Source of the DNA: Corynespora cassiicola
Lineage: Eukaryota; Ascomycota; Dothideomycetes; Pleosporales; Corynesporascaceae
Direction: 5' to 3'
DNA length: 64,000 nt
Assembly: GCA_022059125.1 (NCBI GenBank)
Contig: JAEUWY010000012.1
Coordinates: 372,001 to 436,000, forward strand
The notes beneath the pieces are model-generated. The model saw only the letters and a list, made by a program, of their open reading frames with translations. It was not told the DNA's origin and ran no database searches. Position numbers and translations under genes: made by a program. Numbering within the stretch: the first letter of the stretch is position 1; the number at the start of each line of letters is the position of its first letter. Shown here in pieces: positions 1-13,300 of the stretch.

Positions 1-3000
1 CCGAAGCGATCCATACGATTGGGCTCCCTTTTCAAATCCTTTTCCCTTAAAAACAAGGCCAACGTACAGACTAGCCAGCATTCTTAGACGATCACCGCTC
101 GTCAGCTGCACCAATCCCTCCGCGATCTACCTTTCTCGGTCCTGGTACAGGGCAGTACCCAGATACCTATTTTTCCGACACGAAACGCCTGCAACTCTGC
201 TCCTTTCCTGGCCACAACCTGGATGCATCTCGCCCGTCAACCTGACACCGTCTGGACCCCTTCCCTACATTGGCAGCCCTCGCATCCAACAGACCGATAA
301 CCGTGCTGCCATGCGCACATACACAGACTCGCGAGGAGCCATCTCGTTTCTTGCCCTGATCGTCAAACCATACCATACCCGATGCAGTCCGAGCCGGGGC
401 AATCCTACACCTCGAACCCAACAAGCTGAACTCTACTGAATCCACAGACCAAGCTCTAAAAGGGTCGACTACGAGGTGTCATAAAACGCGCGGCCCATGC
501 TGATGATGATGCTGATGCCGTGAAATTCAACCCATCCAAACAAAGATGAACCCAGAAGTGCAGAAAAAACGCTCAAAAGTATATCATCTACAATGATGGC
601 CATTGACGGCCATGATCTTCCACCAAAAAAATAATCATAACAGCCCAAGCTACTAGCAGAGATGGAGACCTGGACTTAACAACCCCCAGATCGGGACTAA
701 AGCCCGCACCTGACCAGAATGCACACCCAACGGGGCGAACCAGCCCACACAATTGGACCTGATCTGGAAGCCGACCGCACCCACCGCGCCGGGAGACGGC
801 GACGGCGACGGCAGCAAAGGGAAGCGAGAGTAGCAGCAGCCATCAAAGAAAAAAAAGAGAGAGAGAGAGAGACGAGCCCGCAACAGCTGGCCGACCGATT
901 AGCAAACACTGGCCAACCAGCCAGCTTGGAGCGAAGGAAGCTGGACGCGATCGGCTAGCATCCACCACCCAGCACGGCCAACCGCGCACCCCAACTAACT
1001 ACCTAGCTAGCTGGACGGCTGGCGGCAGCAACCACTACACCACCACCATCCCTCAAGGTAGGTAGCTAGCTCGCTCGCTCGCGCGTCGTCGATCTAGATT
1101 CCGTGCTCAAATCTCGATCTTTCAAGCCTGAGGCGCGCCGTCGTTGCAGCGTCGACTATCCCTTAGGTGGCTAGCTGGCTAGTTAGTTGGCTAGGTAGGT
1201 AGCTGGCTGATGCCCTTTTTTTTCCTTTCCGTCTCTCTTTTTGATTCTTGTGGGCGTAGGGTATGGTATGGTATGGTACGTAGGTAGGTTTTTTTTGTAG
1301 TAGAGTACGTGTAGGAACATGGCCATGCCACCATCAATCTGCAACCCCAGTGCACGCAACCCATACAACAAAAACACCGCATTTCAAACGCTGGAATCAG
1401 GTCAAGCTACTTGTTTCTATTTCTCATCTAGTCTTTTAGGGGGAGGAGGAGGAGGGGAATTTTTGCAGCCCTCTCGTTCGCCCGGAGGAAAGGGTTTTGT
1501 TTCAGTTTTTTTTTTTGCGCTCAAGTACCGTGCCGCAGCCCAACTGCCGTGTGAGCAAATGACTTGGTGTGGGAAGCGTAGCGTGCGTTGGGGCTTGGTG
1601 TTCGCATCCGAGGTGGCGGATGGAGCGATGACAGCGATGACAATGATGATGGGCCACGCGTAACGCGCGTGGGTTGTACGTACTTGGGGTGGGTTGTGGA
1701 CAGTGGGCAGCAGATTGGCATGTAGCCAGGACGGTCATGTCTGTCTGTACGCTTGTCTGCGTACGTGGCGGGCTAGATGGAGGGTCGATGGGGGGGGGGG
1801 AGGCTTGCGTTCCCACAAACATGACCCATGTACCATTCAGATCATCTGCACCGATACCTGGGCCGGGTACATGAGTACATACGCCTCACTGTTACGGGCG
1901 TAAATACTTGTATTTAGACGCATGGCTTACACATCACATGGAACATGCCGATGGCCAGCGTCGGTGTGTCTATGAGAAAGTATGTGCGGCATGCATCGAC
2001 GAGGGTCCCTTTCAACCAGCCAGCGAGCGGGACGATACGAAGCGGAGTGGAGTGGAGCTGCTGAAGCTGAGGCAGAACAGCTCTCACCGTGCAGCAAGAT
2101 TGCTTGCCTACTTGCCTGCTTACCCTCCTTCCCCATGTCTTGCCAGGCGCCGTGTGTCTTGCTTTTTGTTCTCTACCTTGCTCCGCTAAGCTGCTGGCCG
2201 TCGATCCGGGGCGCAAATGGCGGCGCAGGACTGGCTCACGTAATGTACGTACCGTGCCCTTCGCACGCCATGCCATGCGCGCGAGTAGCAGAAGCCAGCA
2301 TGTACAAGCACGCGGGTGAGTAAGAGGGGCGGTGTGTCGCAGCTCAGAGCCAGACTCGAAGCTGATGTGGGCACCGCGCAGGCCCGGCAGGGCTTCCGAG
2401 CGCACAGCCGGATGCAGGGGATGACGCTGGAGGAGACGGATTAGAAAAGGAAAAAGAAGCAATGCCATTGATGGCATATGGGTCAGAATGGATGATGAGC
2501 GGATATTGCCATGGGGCAGGCGCCTCCCCCTTCCGCGGGAAGAATAATCGTTAGCGGATTGTGGGGTAGCGTGCTTGTCTAGAGGTTTTAGGGCAGGACT
2601 AGGGCGTGTGCACGGCGCGTCCGGGGAGGGCCCTGGGGCTGGACGTTCGAGCGAAGGGGATTCGTCTGGATAGCTGGCCGGACTGACCTGCCTATCCTCG
2701 ACTCTTCCTAGTCAAGTTCCGATGCGACCCTGCAGTGTGATATCGACAAGCAGAAAGGTACCTTGGGGCCCGAAGACCGGTGTTCACGCGCACAGTCAAC
2801 GTGTCGAAGGGCAATGTATTGGCAATGAATCGATTGTTTTTTGCTATGCAACCGCGAACAGTCGATTTTCCAAGACCACGGACCTTTTTAAAAAAAAAAC
2901 TCGCCTACCCAGTCCGCTTCGGCCATCATTCCCTCCTAGGCAGGTCGTAAAGAGAAGATTCGTGGCATCGTTCCCGTCTCAAGAATATCGATAAATAGAA

Positions 3001-3689
3001 AAAGTCAGGCCGAAGCCGAAATTGCCTGTGCCTCGGGGTCATTAGGTACATCCGACATGACATGGCATATGACACGACTGCTCCGGTCCTATCAGAGAGT
3101 TTTCGTCCAAAAAAATGTTTCCCTTATTCGCCGAAAAGAATCCCAGACCATATCCGCCCCTTGCCGAAAGCCTTACCAGAAACTCCGAAATGCGAGAATT
3201 TTAGTCTTGGTGGCCGAGCGAGACGAAGCTAGCGACAGGCACAACCATGAGAAATTGATGACAAAGAATAATTTCATCGACTTGAAGCTGATGGGGAGAT
3301 GCGACCGGATACAGACTCCTAAACTCATGTCGCGCATCCTGGAGCCATCCATCGTAAGCGTAAGTGCGTGGAAATCAATTTTCCAGTTTACAATCGAACT
3401 TCGATCCAAAGATGGCCGGCCCAAGAAGGGATGCTGAAACTGACTATACAACAAAGCCTCTAGCCCATCTTTTTCTATTGAGCTGGAGACACTGCGGGTT
3501 GAAGGGGGAGGGGGAAGATGGGGATAGACATCCTGGAAATTGTTGCTTGTGCCCACGGTGAACATCATGGACGATGTGTATTGAAGGTCGGTCATGAACT
3601 TGTAGTCGTAATCGGGGTATCAGCCGTTGCCAGTACAACGTGAAAGGCATAGGAAAAGATTTTGTACACGGCGTAGTTACAGACAATAT
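1..3689. other. gene-free stretch, left edge
   Basis: I see no convincing gene. The stretch holds low-complexity sequence: GCTA/GGTA-type repeats around 1050-1290, a purine run near 845-872 and poly-G runs near 1440 and 1790. An ATG-started frame of 126 codons at 3057-3437 (+) has no family resemblance and lies in the probable 3' UTR of the minus-strand regulator that ends at 3690, so I did not call it. Confidence 0.5.
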
Positions 3690-6600
3690 TTACGAGGCGG
3701 AGAGGGAAGCTTCGGCGCGTTGGTTGATGTGATGTGCGTGTGCTTCTAATGCGCGCGCCATCACATGGGTCACTACTACAATATTAGCAGATGAAAGGAA
3801 AACCCCAACTGATCAGCTTACCAGGCCACACAGCGGATTTCTCGAGCATATACGCTGTGACCATGAGCAACTTTGTGCCATATCCACAGTGACCGAGGTT
3901 TGACAAGCTTCCAAGCATCGGTATCGCGTTAGAGGTGATGTCGTATGCAAGCTTCATATCCGCAGTTTGAAGTATGTCTGCAATTTTGCTAAGAAGTTTG
4001 ACGTCTTCTTCTTCGAGAAGCATGATGGCAGGCACCGCCGTGAAATCAATCTCGTCTTTACCTAGTATACCGAGGAAACGGCCCACGCGGTCCTGGACGG
4101 TGGCAACCCATTCGCCAAGGATTTGCGCGCAGTCAAAAGTGCACATGGCAGATGAGTTTGGCAATTCACGTGCAGTGAACTCAGCATAGGTGGCTCCCAA
4201 CTTATCGGCCATCGACAGAGAGTCGGCGGCGTAGAAAGCAGCTTTTCGGAGATGGCGCTCGCGTTTGGAGGATTGACTGGACTGGAGCCCTGCGCCGGAT
4301 TGGCCGGGACTGAGGTCACCGATAGTATCCATATCCTGAGGTGTTGTGACTGCACCGGGGGGACTAGCTGATGCCTTTGCAGGGTCGTTAGGGTCGGATG
4401 ACCGGTCGGGAGTACCGTCGGCCTGGGCGACAATGTCGACACCCTTCGCTAGTTCAGTCGCCATGCCGTCGAAGTCCCGCTGCCATAGAAGCTCTTTGGA
4501 GCGGCCCAAGTTGACAAAGAGTCGGACATATGCCAAATCTAGCAAAGGGATGCAGTCGGCAGACAAGGGACCAAAAGGACTTGGTCGCTCGATGCTGTGG
4601 TTTGGGTTCGCCCTCCAGGCTGCCTGCCATGCTTTCAGAGCAGGCTCGACTTGCGCATGCATGGCCTCGGTCTCTTGTGTCTTCCATAGGCGTCCGGTAT
4701 GTCGCTGTCTGGTTTCCCAGATGTATACGTGCAAGGCGTTGATCAAGACGTAGCATCCAAAGGTACTCGGGCGAATATCGCTTTCTGCATTGTCAGGCAT
4801 GACCTGGTTTGCCCCAAACGTCTGCGCGTACGAGCTATGCACGCGGGGGTCCGACTGCTGGCGTATGCTAGCTTCCAACAGATAGGTCATGGCTGCATTG
4901 AACGAAAGGCCCTTCGCCTGGGCGACCATCGGCCCGCCCATGGCAACCCATGCTTGCGGGTTGTCGACAGACCATAGGTCTTCTTCACATGGAAGATCCA
5001 GGCGAATCTCCGAGTTTAAAATCCTTGGGGCGTGAGCGTAGGCAGAGACGAGGAGGCTCGACATGCAGAAGACGGCAAAGTAGGTACGTTTGCGCTCTTC
5101 GGCCTTCTTCCATTGCATCCACTGAGCGTGCTCATCCTGGCTCTCGTTCTGGGACCCTTGCTGGAAAGTATCAGTAGGCTTTGAATCATCCATCATCTCA
5201 ATGTCGCCGTCGGTGGCATTGGGCGTTGTCTGTCCTTGGCCGTCCGCAGGCTGGGTGTCAGTGGCTCGGTCCAGGCCGGCGGCTTTGGCGAGGCTGACTA
5301 GAGCCGCGCAATGGGTGCTAGCGACTTCGGCCGCCTGCCTGTCGCCACAATTGTGGCCGAATATGAGATTGAGCAACATGGCTTGGACGAGCCAAAGTGG
5401 AGGTTTGTTGATGGAGTCGTTGGAGGCATTTCCTCCGTTGACCGCTGCCGAGAGACCGGCCCGGCGACGTTCATCCAGGTAATAGAGTATCATCTTCTTA
5501 GCCGCCTCGAAAAGATCCTTGGCAATGCCGTGTTCAAACTCGTAAAGGGCTCCTATAGCGGCCATGGCAAGGATCAGGCAGCCGCCGCCACCAACCATGC
5601 CATCGTGGTTAAAGTTGCCGTTTGATCGTAATTGAAACGTGTACGCCGGCGTGTCGAATGAAAGGGTCGGAATGTGCAAAAATGGAAGATGGGGATGGAA
5701 ATATTGTATGTAGGCGTTCACGAAGCGCTGCAGGTCAATGGTGGTAGGGAGCGACGCAACTTGGCCGTGCGCCTTGCCCGGCCCCGTGGCCGACAAAGGC
5801 GAGCTGATGTGAGGCTGCGAGTATTTTCTCTGAGCATTGCCATGTCCAAGGGCCTGAGACAAGTTGAACATCAGAGCCTGCCGTGTGGCGTCTGTTATCG
5901 AGTCGGTTGAAACAGACGTCACGGAGCTGTGCCTGGCACTCCCATTTATTGAGGATGATGAAATGCTGCCGGTATCAGAATTGAATGCCATGGGAGCTTG
6001 GAAGTATTGATTCGGCATACCCGGAATACCCGCAGCAGGGCTCATGGAAGGCATTGGTGGGGGTGAGGAGATGTAGAAATCTGCCGGCGCACCTTGTTCT
6101 GCGAGCTCCTTTGGTGAAACATTGTTCATCATCAGCTCAGGAAACACCGGCGCCATTGCATCGAGAGAATATGCAGCCGGGTTGAGATTGGCATGGGTAA
6201 CCAAAGGATTGTGCCACATGGCGGCCGACGTAGCCTGGCCGGAGCCATCCAGCATTACCTCGCTGAAGCCACTCTGGCTTGCAGTGCTAATTGCTGAAGG
6301 GGAGGATCCGTCCACAGCGTTGTCATTGGCGCCAGGGAACATCATCGGGTTCTCCAAGCCGGCACTCCATGCGAACTCGTCCTCCTCGATGGCAGTCGTG
6401 TTGGCGAATGGATTGGCAAAGTTGAACGGCGACTGCGGATTTCCGATTCCTCCGTTGAACTGGTGTAGCTGGGTGGGGTTTATGGTCGAGCCTGAAGAGG
6501 CACCAAAGAACTTCTCCAACTCGTAGTCTTCCTGGCTGAAGCTGGCAATGGGCGCTGTCCGCAGCCCGCCGCTTAGTCCAATGCCGAGATGGGTGTCCAG

Positions 6601-7314
6601 CTTTGAGAGCCCGTGAGGCATGCCGTGGTTGCCCATGGCCGTGGACATGCCGCGATAATCGTACGGGCTGGGGCCATTCAAGCCAGACAGGCTGGCATGA
6701 TGTGAGTGGCCGGGGCCTCTGGCCATCGAGGCGCTGTGTGATGCCAGCAGGTTGGTGAGAGCGTTCGGATCGATATGGCTTATCGTGTTCGCCCGCGGTC
6801 TCATGCTCGCGGCACCGGCACCGGCGCCTATACTGCTCGCAACCGAGTTCTTGCGTACTCGGCCGGGGGCATTGGGTGGCAGGCCCGTTGTGCTCTCTCG
6901 ACGGCCATTGCGGGGTCGGGAGGAGGTTGCGCCCTGCTGGTGTAGCTTCTGCTGATGGCGCAGGAGCAGATCACGCCGTGCGAAACACCGGGTGCACTGT
7001 GGGCACTCAAAGGGCTTCTCCTTGGTGTGAGACCTCTCGTGGCGCTTGAGATGCTCCAGGCGAGCGAAGGACCGCGTGCATGTCCCACAGATGTGTGGTC
7101 TCGGCTTGTCCGTCTTTGGTGGGGGGAACGGGGCAGTGGTAGCCTGTGTGGGCTCTGGTTTGGCGGTCTGCACAGAGGCTACGGTTGGCACTCGCGTCAG
7201 TCAGGTCATGGGACAATTGGGTGTGGGAGGGGGCCTACAGTTGCCGCTGCTGGCGCCGCTCGAGCTGGAGTTGCTCGCGGGGCGCATTGTGCCGGTGTCG
7301 ACCTCTGCAGACAT
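3690..7314 (-). CDS. C2H2 zinc-finger transcription factor with fungal_trans domain
   Basis: A nuclear DNA-binding regulator of about 1,172 residues. Two adjacent C2H2 fingers lie near residues 56-76 and 84-106 (C-x2-C-x12-H-x3-H, then C-x2-C-x12-H-x4-H). A fungal_trans-type middle homology region starts near residue 505 with a FHPHLPFLH core. This layout is that of AmdX/ADR1/Klf1-like fungal regulators; I cannot name the orthologue. Model: ATG at 7314-7312 in a 76-bp first exon (MSAEVDTG...), intron 7179-7238 (GTAGGC...CTGAC...TAG), a long exon 3822-7178, intron 3776-3821 (GTAAGC...GCTAAT...TAG; a second TAG 3 bp on would remove one residue), and a last exon ending TAA at 3692-3690. The first intron is needed because the big frame has an in-frame TGA at 7203-7201 and no usable ATG before the fingers. 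The linker between fingers and middle region is Ser/Ala/Gly-rich. Confidence 0.9.
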
Positions 7315-10300
7315 GGCGACTGCTAGGGGTGCGCGTGCCTCAGGGATGGGTTGGTTGAGGCGGCTGCCCGATGGAGGGCAGGATGAAAGGGCGAGGGCCG
7401 GGGCAGGACCCAAGGTTGCCGGGGCGGCAGCTGGTGGGCTCGCGGGACGAAAGTCACGACGCGGGCGAGCTCTGGCGGGCAGACAAAGGGCTCGCGGGGA
7501 CAAGGGGCGCTGCTGGCCAGGCAGGTACGTCAGCGGGGGTCTTTGAAGATCAGTCTGGGGAAAGAGGGAGGCGCACCTTGGGCAGGGCTCCGGAGAGGGC
7601 GGCGCAGTGGGTGGGCGGTGATGAGAGGCGGGACCGAGGACGGGCGAGTAGCCCACCGACTCCAGGGCGGAAGGTCGCGGTCAATGGGGGATCGGGATGG
7701 GCGGAAGGGGCAGGCGGGCGGCAGCAGAGAGCACACAAAAGTAATTGACGGCCGTTGCGTGGCGAACGAGCGGCTGTGCGGAGGGCGAGGAGCTCTGGAG
7801 GGCGCGGAGGGTACAAGGCTGGCTTGGTGGGCGAGGACGGGCCCGGTAGCTGCTGGGCTGCTGGGCTGCTGGCGGCTGCTGGCTGCTGGCTGCTGGCTGG
7901 GCGCGACGACAGACAGGACTAGGGAAGCCGACGCCTGAAACTAACAGCTAAGCTGCAGAGGGCCAATCGAACGGGCGGTTCCGTGGGGCTGCTTGGGATG
8001 GAGCACGGTGGCCTGCTCTGGCTGCTCTGGCTGCTCTGGCTGCTCTGGCGGCCCTGGCTGGGCAGGCGGCGGGGGGATCTTGACGGCCCCGTCTGCAACG
8101 CTCAATGTCACCAGCAGCGCTGCGGTTGGGCGCCGGCGAATGTGCTCGGACGGCGGGCGGACGGGCCTGGCGAGGCTCGCAGAGTGGAATTGCAGCGTGC
8201 ACGCAGGCCAGACACCAGACACCAGACACAGCGTCGGCGAGCACAGGTGGGTAGCTCTACAGCGCGCTGATTGAGGGGGCGTGCGATTGGCTGGCGGGGG
8301 CGCGGCCAACGGGAGGGACAAAAACCGGGGCGAAGCTGGACGCGGCAAGGTGCACGACGTGGACCTGCTCGCTGGCGATGCCCGTGCTTGGAAGGGAGGC
8401 TGAACGAGAGGCAAAGAAGAAGAGGGTGGACGGGTCGCGGTGTCGCGGTGTCGCGGTGGCAGTGGGCAGGTAGAGAGGGCAGAGGCAGCGCCTGGAGCAA
8501 GCAGGAAGGCGTTCGTCGACTACCTAACCCACCTACTCCCCGTCGTAAGCAGATCCCCAAGGACGGTACTAGGTTTCCGTCCAGTACCAGGTCGCGCGCG
8601 CTGTTGCATGACACAGGACGCCAACGCTCGACGACGGCAGAGGGACATGGACAGGGCCTCGGACTGCGATGGCTCCATGCGCGCGCTGCGTGCTGCGAGC
8701 TGCGTGCTGGCCGCTGCGCTGCGCTGCGCTTCTCGCCGCTCCTGCTCGACGCCAGACGCCTCTTGCGGCATGCAGCATCAGGGCCCTTTTGGTTCTGAAC
8801 GGCATCTGCAATACGGGCGATACAGGCAATACCGGCGTAGCCCGCCGCCAGGGGAGGCTGGCCCGCCGCCGCCCCAAGCCCTGCTAACGCCCACAGGTCC
8901 CCTCCAAGCCGCCCCAAGGCCCACTCCCACACCCTCCCCCGGGCGCGCAAAGGGTCCCTCGCCTTCGTCGCCGCCGTGGCCTGCCGTCACCGTCGCCCCG
9001 ACGTGGCCCCGAGCTGCCCTTTTGCCTACGAGCTGCTCGAGGCGGCCACGGCGGCCATGTGCGCCCACGGCCTCTGCTGGCCGCCGCTGGCCACCGATGA
9101 TGGCGATCCCCAGCGACCCACTCTCGCTCAGGTGAAGCCCGGAAGTCGGCATGGCGTGGTAGGTGAGTAAAAATACCAGTGCCAACGACGGTCAATGGCG
9201 AGGCCGCTGGACGATTGGACGAATCCACCGAAACGCCTTGGCCCTCGAGCAACCGCAGCAGGGCCCACCGACTGCAGGCCTCGGCTCGGCCTGCGAATGC
9301 GACGACGACGGTAGCAGCCTTTTGCGCATGGTCAGGAATCGCCTTGTTTGGTCCGCCAGCCCCCTTTTTTTTTTCAATACACGACCGGCCGCCCAACCGC
9401 ATGCTGCTAATCCGGGCTGGCGGAGAGCTGCTGGCCGCTGCCTCTCACTATCGAGCCGTCGGCGGCCCACCAACTCGAGGCACCTCGTCCGCCCTCGACC
9501 TCATCTCGCCTTGCTGCGTGTAGATTGAGTGCGACTCGGATTTAATATGCAACGGGCAACGGGCAGCAGCATCGAGCATCGTCCCTCGTCCCTGGATGCA
9601 CTCGGGGGCCAAGTACGTAAGGGCTGCAGGCCGAATAGGCCCATCACAGTCGGATAATGGGACGGTTCTCGGACGCTGCTTTGGCTTCCGAGATCGAGTT
9701 TCATGGCCCCCCCTTGGCCCTGGTCACGGAAGCACTGGTGGTGCTGTGAGAGGCCAGCGCAACGGGTCTGCTGCATACATGCCCTCCCATGTCTCCATCT
9801 TTTTAAACAAGCGCCAAACGACAGGAACAGCCACCTTGACAGCACGCTACGCGTCGCGACGGCCCAGCCATGGAGCCACGCAGCCACGGGGGGCATGGGG
9901 CCATGGAGCCATGGAGATGGACGCGCGCGGCGGCGTGGCGGGAAAGCAGCGAGGCGCGAGCCGCCAGGCGCCAGGCGCGGGCGGGCAGAGGGAGAGTGTC
10001 GCAGCGAGGCCGACGTCAGGTGTCGGGCGGCTTGCGTGTTGGCGAAAACCTGGGGAAAGAGAGCTAGAGATGGGCAAACATGGAGGATGTGAGCTTGGTA
10101 TCGGAACAGCTGGCGCGCGGTGGCCGCCCATGGGCCGCACGGCGGCCAGTTCCTCGCCCGCCGACGCATGACCTTTCCCCAGATTAACAAGGGGTTTAGC
10201 TCGTGCAGCTGGCCCGTGCCATGGCGCCGCCCCTGATTGGCCCGCTAACAGCCCACTTCGCTGCCCTTGCGAACGGCTCAGCCCCCCTCTGGGACTCCCC

Positions 10301-13300
10301 ATCCGCTCTGGACCTGCCTCTGCAGCGGCCAGCCTCCATCGCCCATGCGAGCCCATGCGAGTTCATGTCCGCCTATGACTTCCGCCGATCCACTGCCGCT
10401 TTCGCCCAACCGCTCAGCGCCAGCCCACGCCCGCCATGTGCAAGCTGCGAGCTCTCGCGGCCTTGTCGCGATGCTGCTGCTGCTGCTGCTCCCCAACAGC
10501 CCGCATGCTGCCGCCATGGCCCCGCCATCCAGAGGCCATCTGGGCCCGTCTTTCTCCCTCCCTCTGCCTCCCTCCGGGCGCCGGCCAGGCTGTTTAATCT
10601 GCAAGACGGCGGACGGACGACCTGTGCGCCTCTCACACGCCCGGTATCCACACGGAGGCCCGCCGTCGCTGCGTCGGTAATAGCCCACTGTGGGTATTAG
10701 CACTGCACATGACCCTCTGGAGCGCGAGGACAGGACGTGCCCTGACAGCTCCCTTGCCGTCTCCCTCGGCCATGTACCTAGGACCGGCCACACAGCATCC
10801 ATCGCTCCTTGACACTACCTCGACGACAGGGGCCCGCCTTTTGCTCATGACGACAGCTACTCTGCGTCGGTGTCGCTGTTTGGCCGCTGCCATCTCGACC
10901 CTCGCCCCGGGTCCAGCTGCGTGCCCGTCAGGATAGCTGGCCGTGTGTATTGAGTGAGGTGTATGGCGGCTGCTATTTTCTCGCCGCGCCAGTCCCAACC
11001 GCGTACTATCTGCCGGGGATCCCCAATCCTCTTCGGAGTAAAATCCACCCACTCAGGCTGCATCTCCATCGATGATCTCTCGCCGTCTTTGGGGGGGAAT
11101 CCATCGTCGTGTAAGGATGCAGTTTGCCATTTGCGTGCCTGTCGCGCGGGCATTTTTGGAGATCAGCGTCATCCGCGCTTTCTAGCCACCTCGAGAAGCT
11201 CGCCTGATTTGGTGGCGATTTGCCTCGAGAGCAAACGTCGAGTACCGTATACGTACCGCTGGGCGCCTTCTTTGGCGGGATCGACAAGGCTAGGTTTCGC
11301 CGACTTCAACGTCTGTGACACAGAAGTGAGCGTCCATGTGCTCGACAGCCACGGTGGCTCTGGCGCCTGGTAGGGCTGATGGCCCCGTCCTGACGCCATT
11401 CCTCGCCTTCGACGTTGGTTCCAATACTCTTCGATTGACGTAGAGGGCGGGCCCGCAAGACGGGCTGCTCCATCAGCTCGGCGGGAGAGATCTGCCATGA
11501 GCTTGTCTTGCCATGCAGAACCGCAGCAGATCCGTCGTCTGCTTTGCCACGCAAACGTCACCGTCCCAGGCTCGCTTGCAAAGCCTCAGGAGAGAAGGGG
11601 GCAGGGTTGCATCCGAGCAGCACGCTTCTGTAGCCAATGCTGGTGGATGACTACTTCCGTCCTTGGGCAAAAACGACGCCGAGTGCCTGCAAGGCTAGAG
11701 GGGTCCGACTGTGGCCCTAGGAGGCCCGCTGCGGCATTTGGTAGTCCGCTCTGTCTGCCCCGAGCATGGCTGAGAGGCTGAGAGGCTGAGAGGCAGAGAG
11801 GCAGCGGTGCATAGGCCTCCGGCCTGGCAGTGTAGCGCAACGCGGCGGAGCTCGACGAAGGGGGCAGACGAGGTTGCCGGCCGCCACATCGGGGCGTATG
11901 CATCCCTCTGATGACGAGCGTCTGGAGGTGCGAGCGGGACGAAGCAGAGCACCCAGTCGGCAGCACAGCGCCAAGCCAGCCCGTCCCCGCACTTGGCCGC
12001 ATCGGGCAAGGGCGCGCGCAGCCATGCCTGCTCCCCTACTCTATCTGATTGATTGACCTCTGCATTGGCATCCCAGCCTATCAGGCCACCATGTGCTGTG
12101 TGCTATAGCAGGTACTTCGCGAGCCACTGCTCCCTCTGTCCCGGATGCGAGCGAGGCCTCCTGGCGACGAGGATGGCTGTGTCGATTCGGCAAATCACCC
12201 GCTCGGCCCAGCTTGCCCACCGCGCCTACCAATCCATCCGCCGTGTACCGTGGTGACGAGCACGAGCACGGCAAGTCCCCTTCGCCCTGCAACGCAGCAA
12301 CGCAGCAACGCAGCAACGCAGCACCCAGGCCGCAGGACATGTATGAAACGCTGGTTTGCGTTGCGTATGCAGTCAGCAGAAACGTGTTGGCAGCTCACGA
12401 TAATTGCACCCCCCTGGAGGGCCCTGCTGGCCCACCCCAGATTCCAATCTGAGCCTGAAGTCACGACCCGGTCTGCACTCCATCTGCCCCTACAGAGGCC
12501 ATTTGCTGCACCATACATCGAGCAGATCTTCCGGCCAGAATCCAATATGAATCGAGCCATCCATCTCGTTGCTCCTGCGCCGGGAGAGCGACTATTGTGC
12601 GCCAAGCCGCCAGGGCACATCCGGTTAGACCATTGAGCATGAGTGGACGTCGAACGGTCTCGCAAACATCTTCGCAATCCCCACTGAGGCGTCTACATGG
12701 GCGCACGGCGCTCTGCTATCTTTTGGCCTATGCCGTGTCTGCGCGTCCGTCGTGCGCCCCCGGAATTTCCCCACGGAGGCTTTCCGCAGCGGCTCAACGC
12801 GACATGGCAGCCGCCCGCTGCAACATCCCGATGCCTCCATCGGCTGTATATCGGTCGCACTCGGCAATAGCTTTGCCGTCCCGACAACTCACCTCAAAAT
12901 TTTCCATTCACGCTGCCAGCCGATCCGCCGCCGCCGCCTACCGCTCTGACGGATCCTGGGCTAGCATGGGGCCGTTCTGAGGCCGCGAATAGCAGCTCTC
13001 TGTTGACCTGTGGCCGGGTCACCTGTCCTCTACCAAGGGCTGCCTCTTGGTCCCATTCAGAGACCCTGACTTTGCTTGTGAATCTCCGATATTCCCGCCT
13101 GTGCCAAGGCAATCTATGTTCAACAGTTCCTATACTCATTACTTCGTTACGAGACGCCTGCAGCTAAACGAGAGGGCATCTACTTAAATCAATGCTCTCA
13201 CAGATCACCTGTCGTCGATGCTTTATACCTCACCCATCCATTAACAGATTTTGCAGCAATCTCCTTCTCCTGTTTCTTCTCTGGCAAACCACGCCGACTC

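Noticed and set aside
3057..3437. 126-codon ATG frame on the plus strand
   Set aside because: It has no family resemblance and sits in the probable 3' UTR of the C2H2 regulator.
8108..9402. Several overlapping frames of 170-280 codons on both strands
   Set aside because: The composition is purely GC-driven, with no conserved motif and no consistent splice structure.
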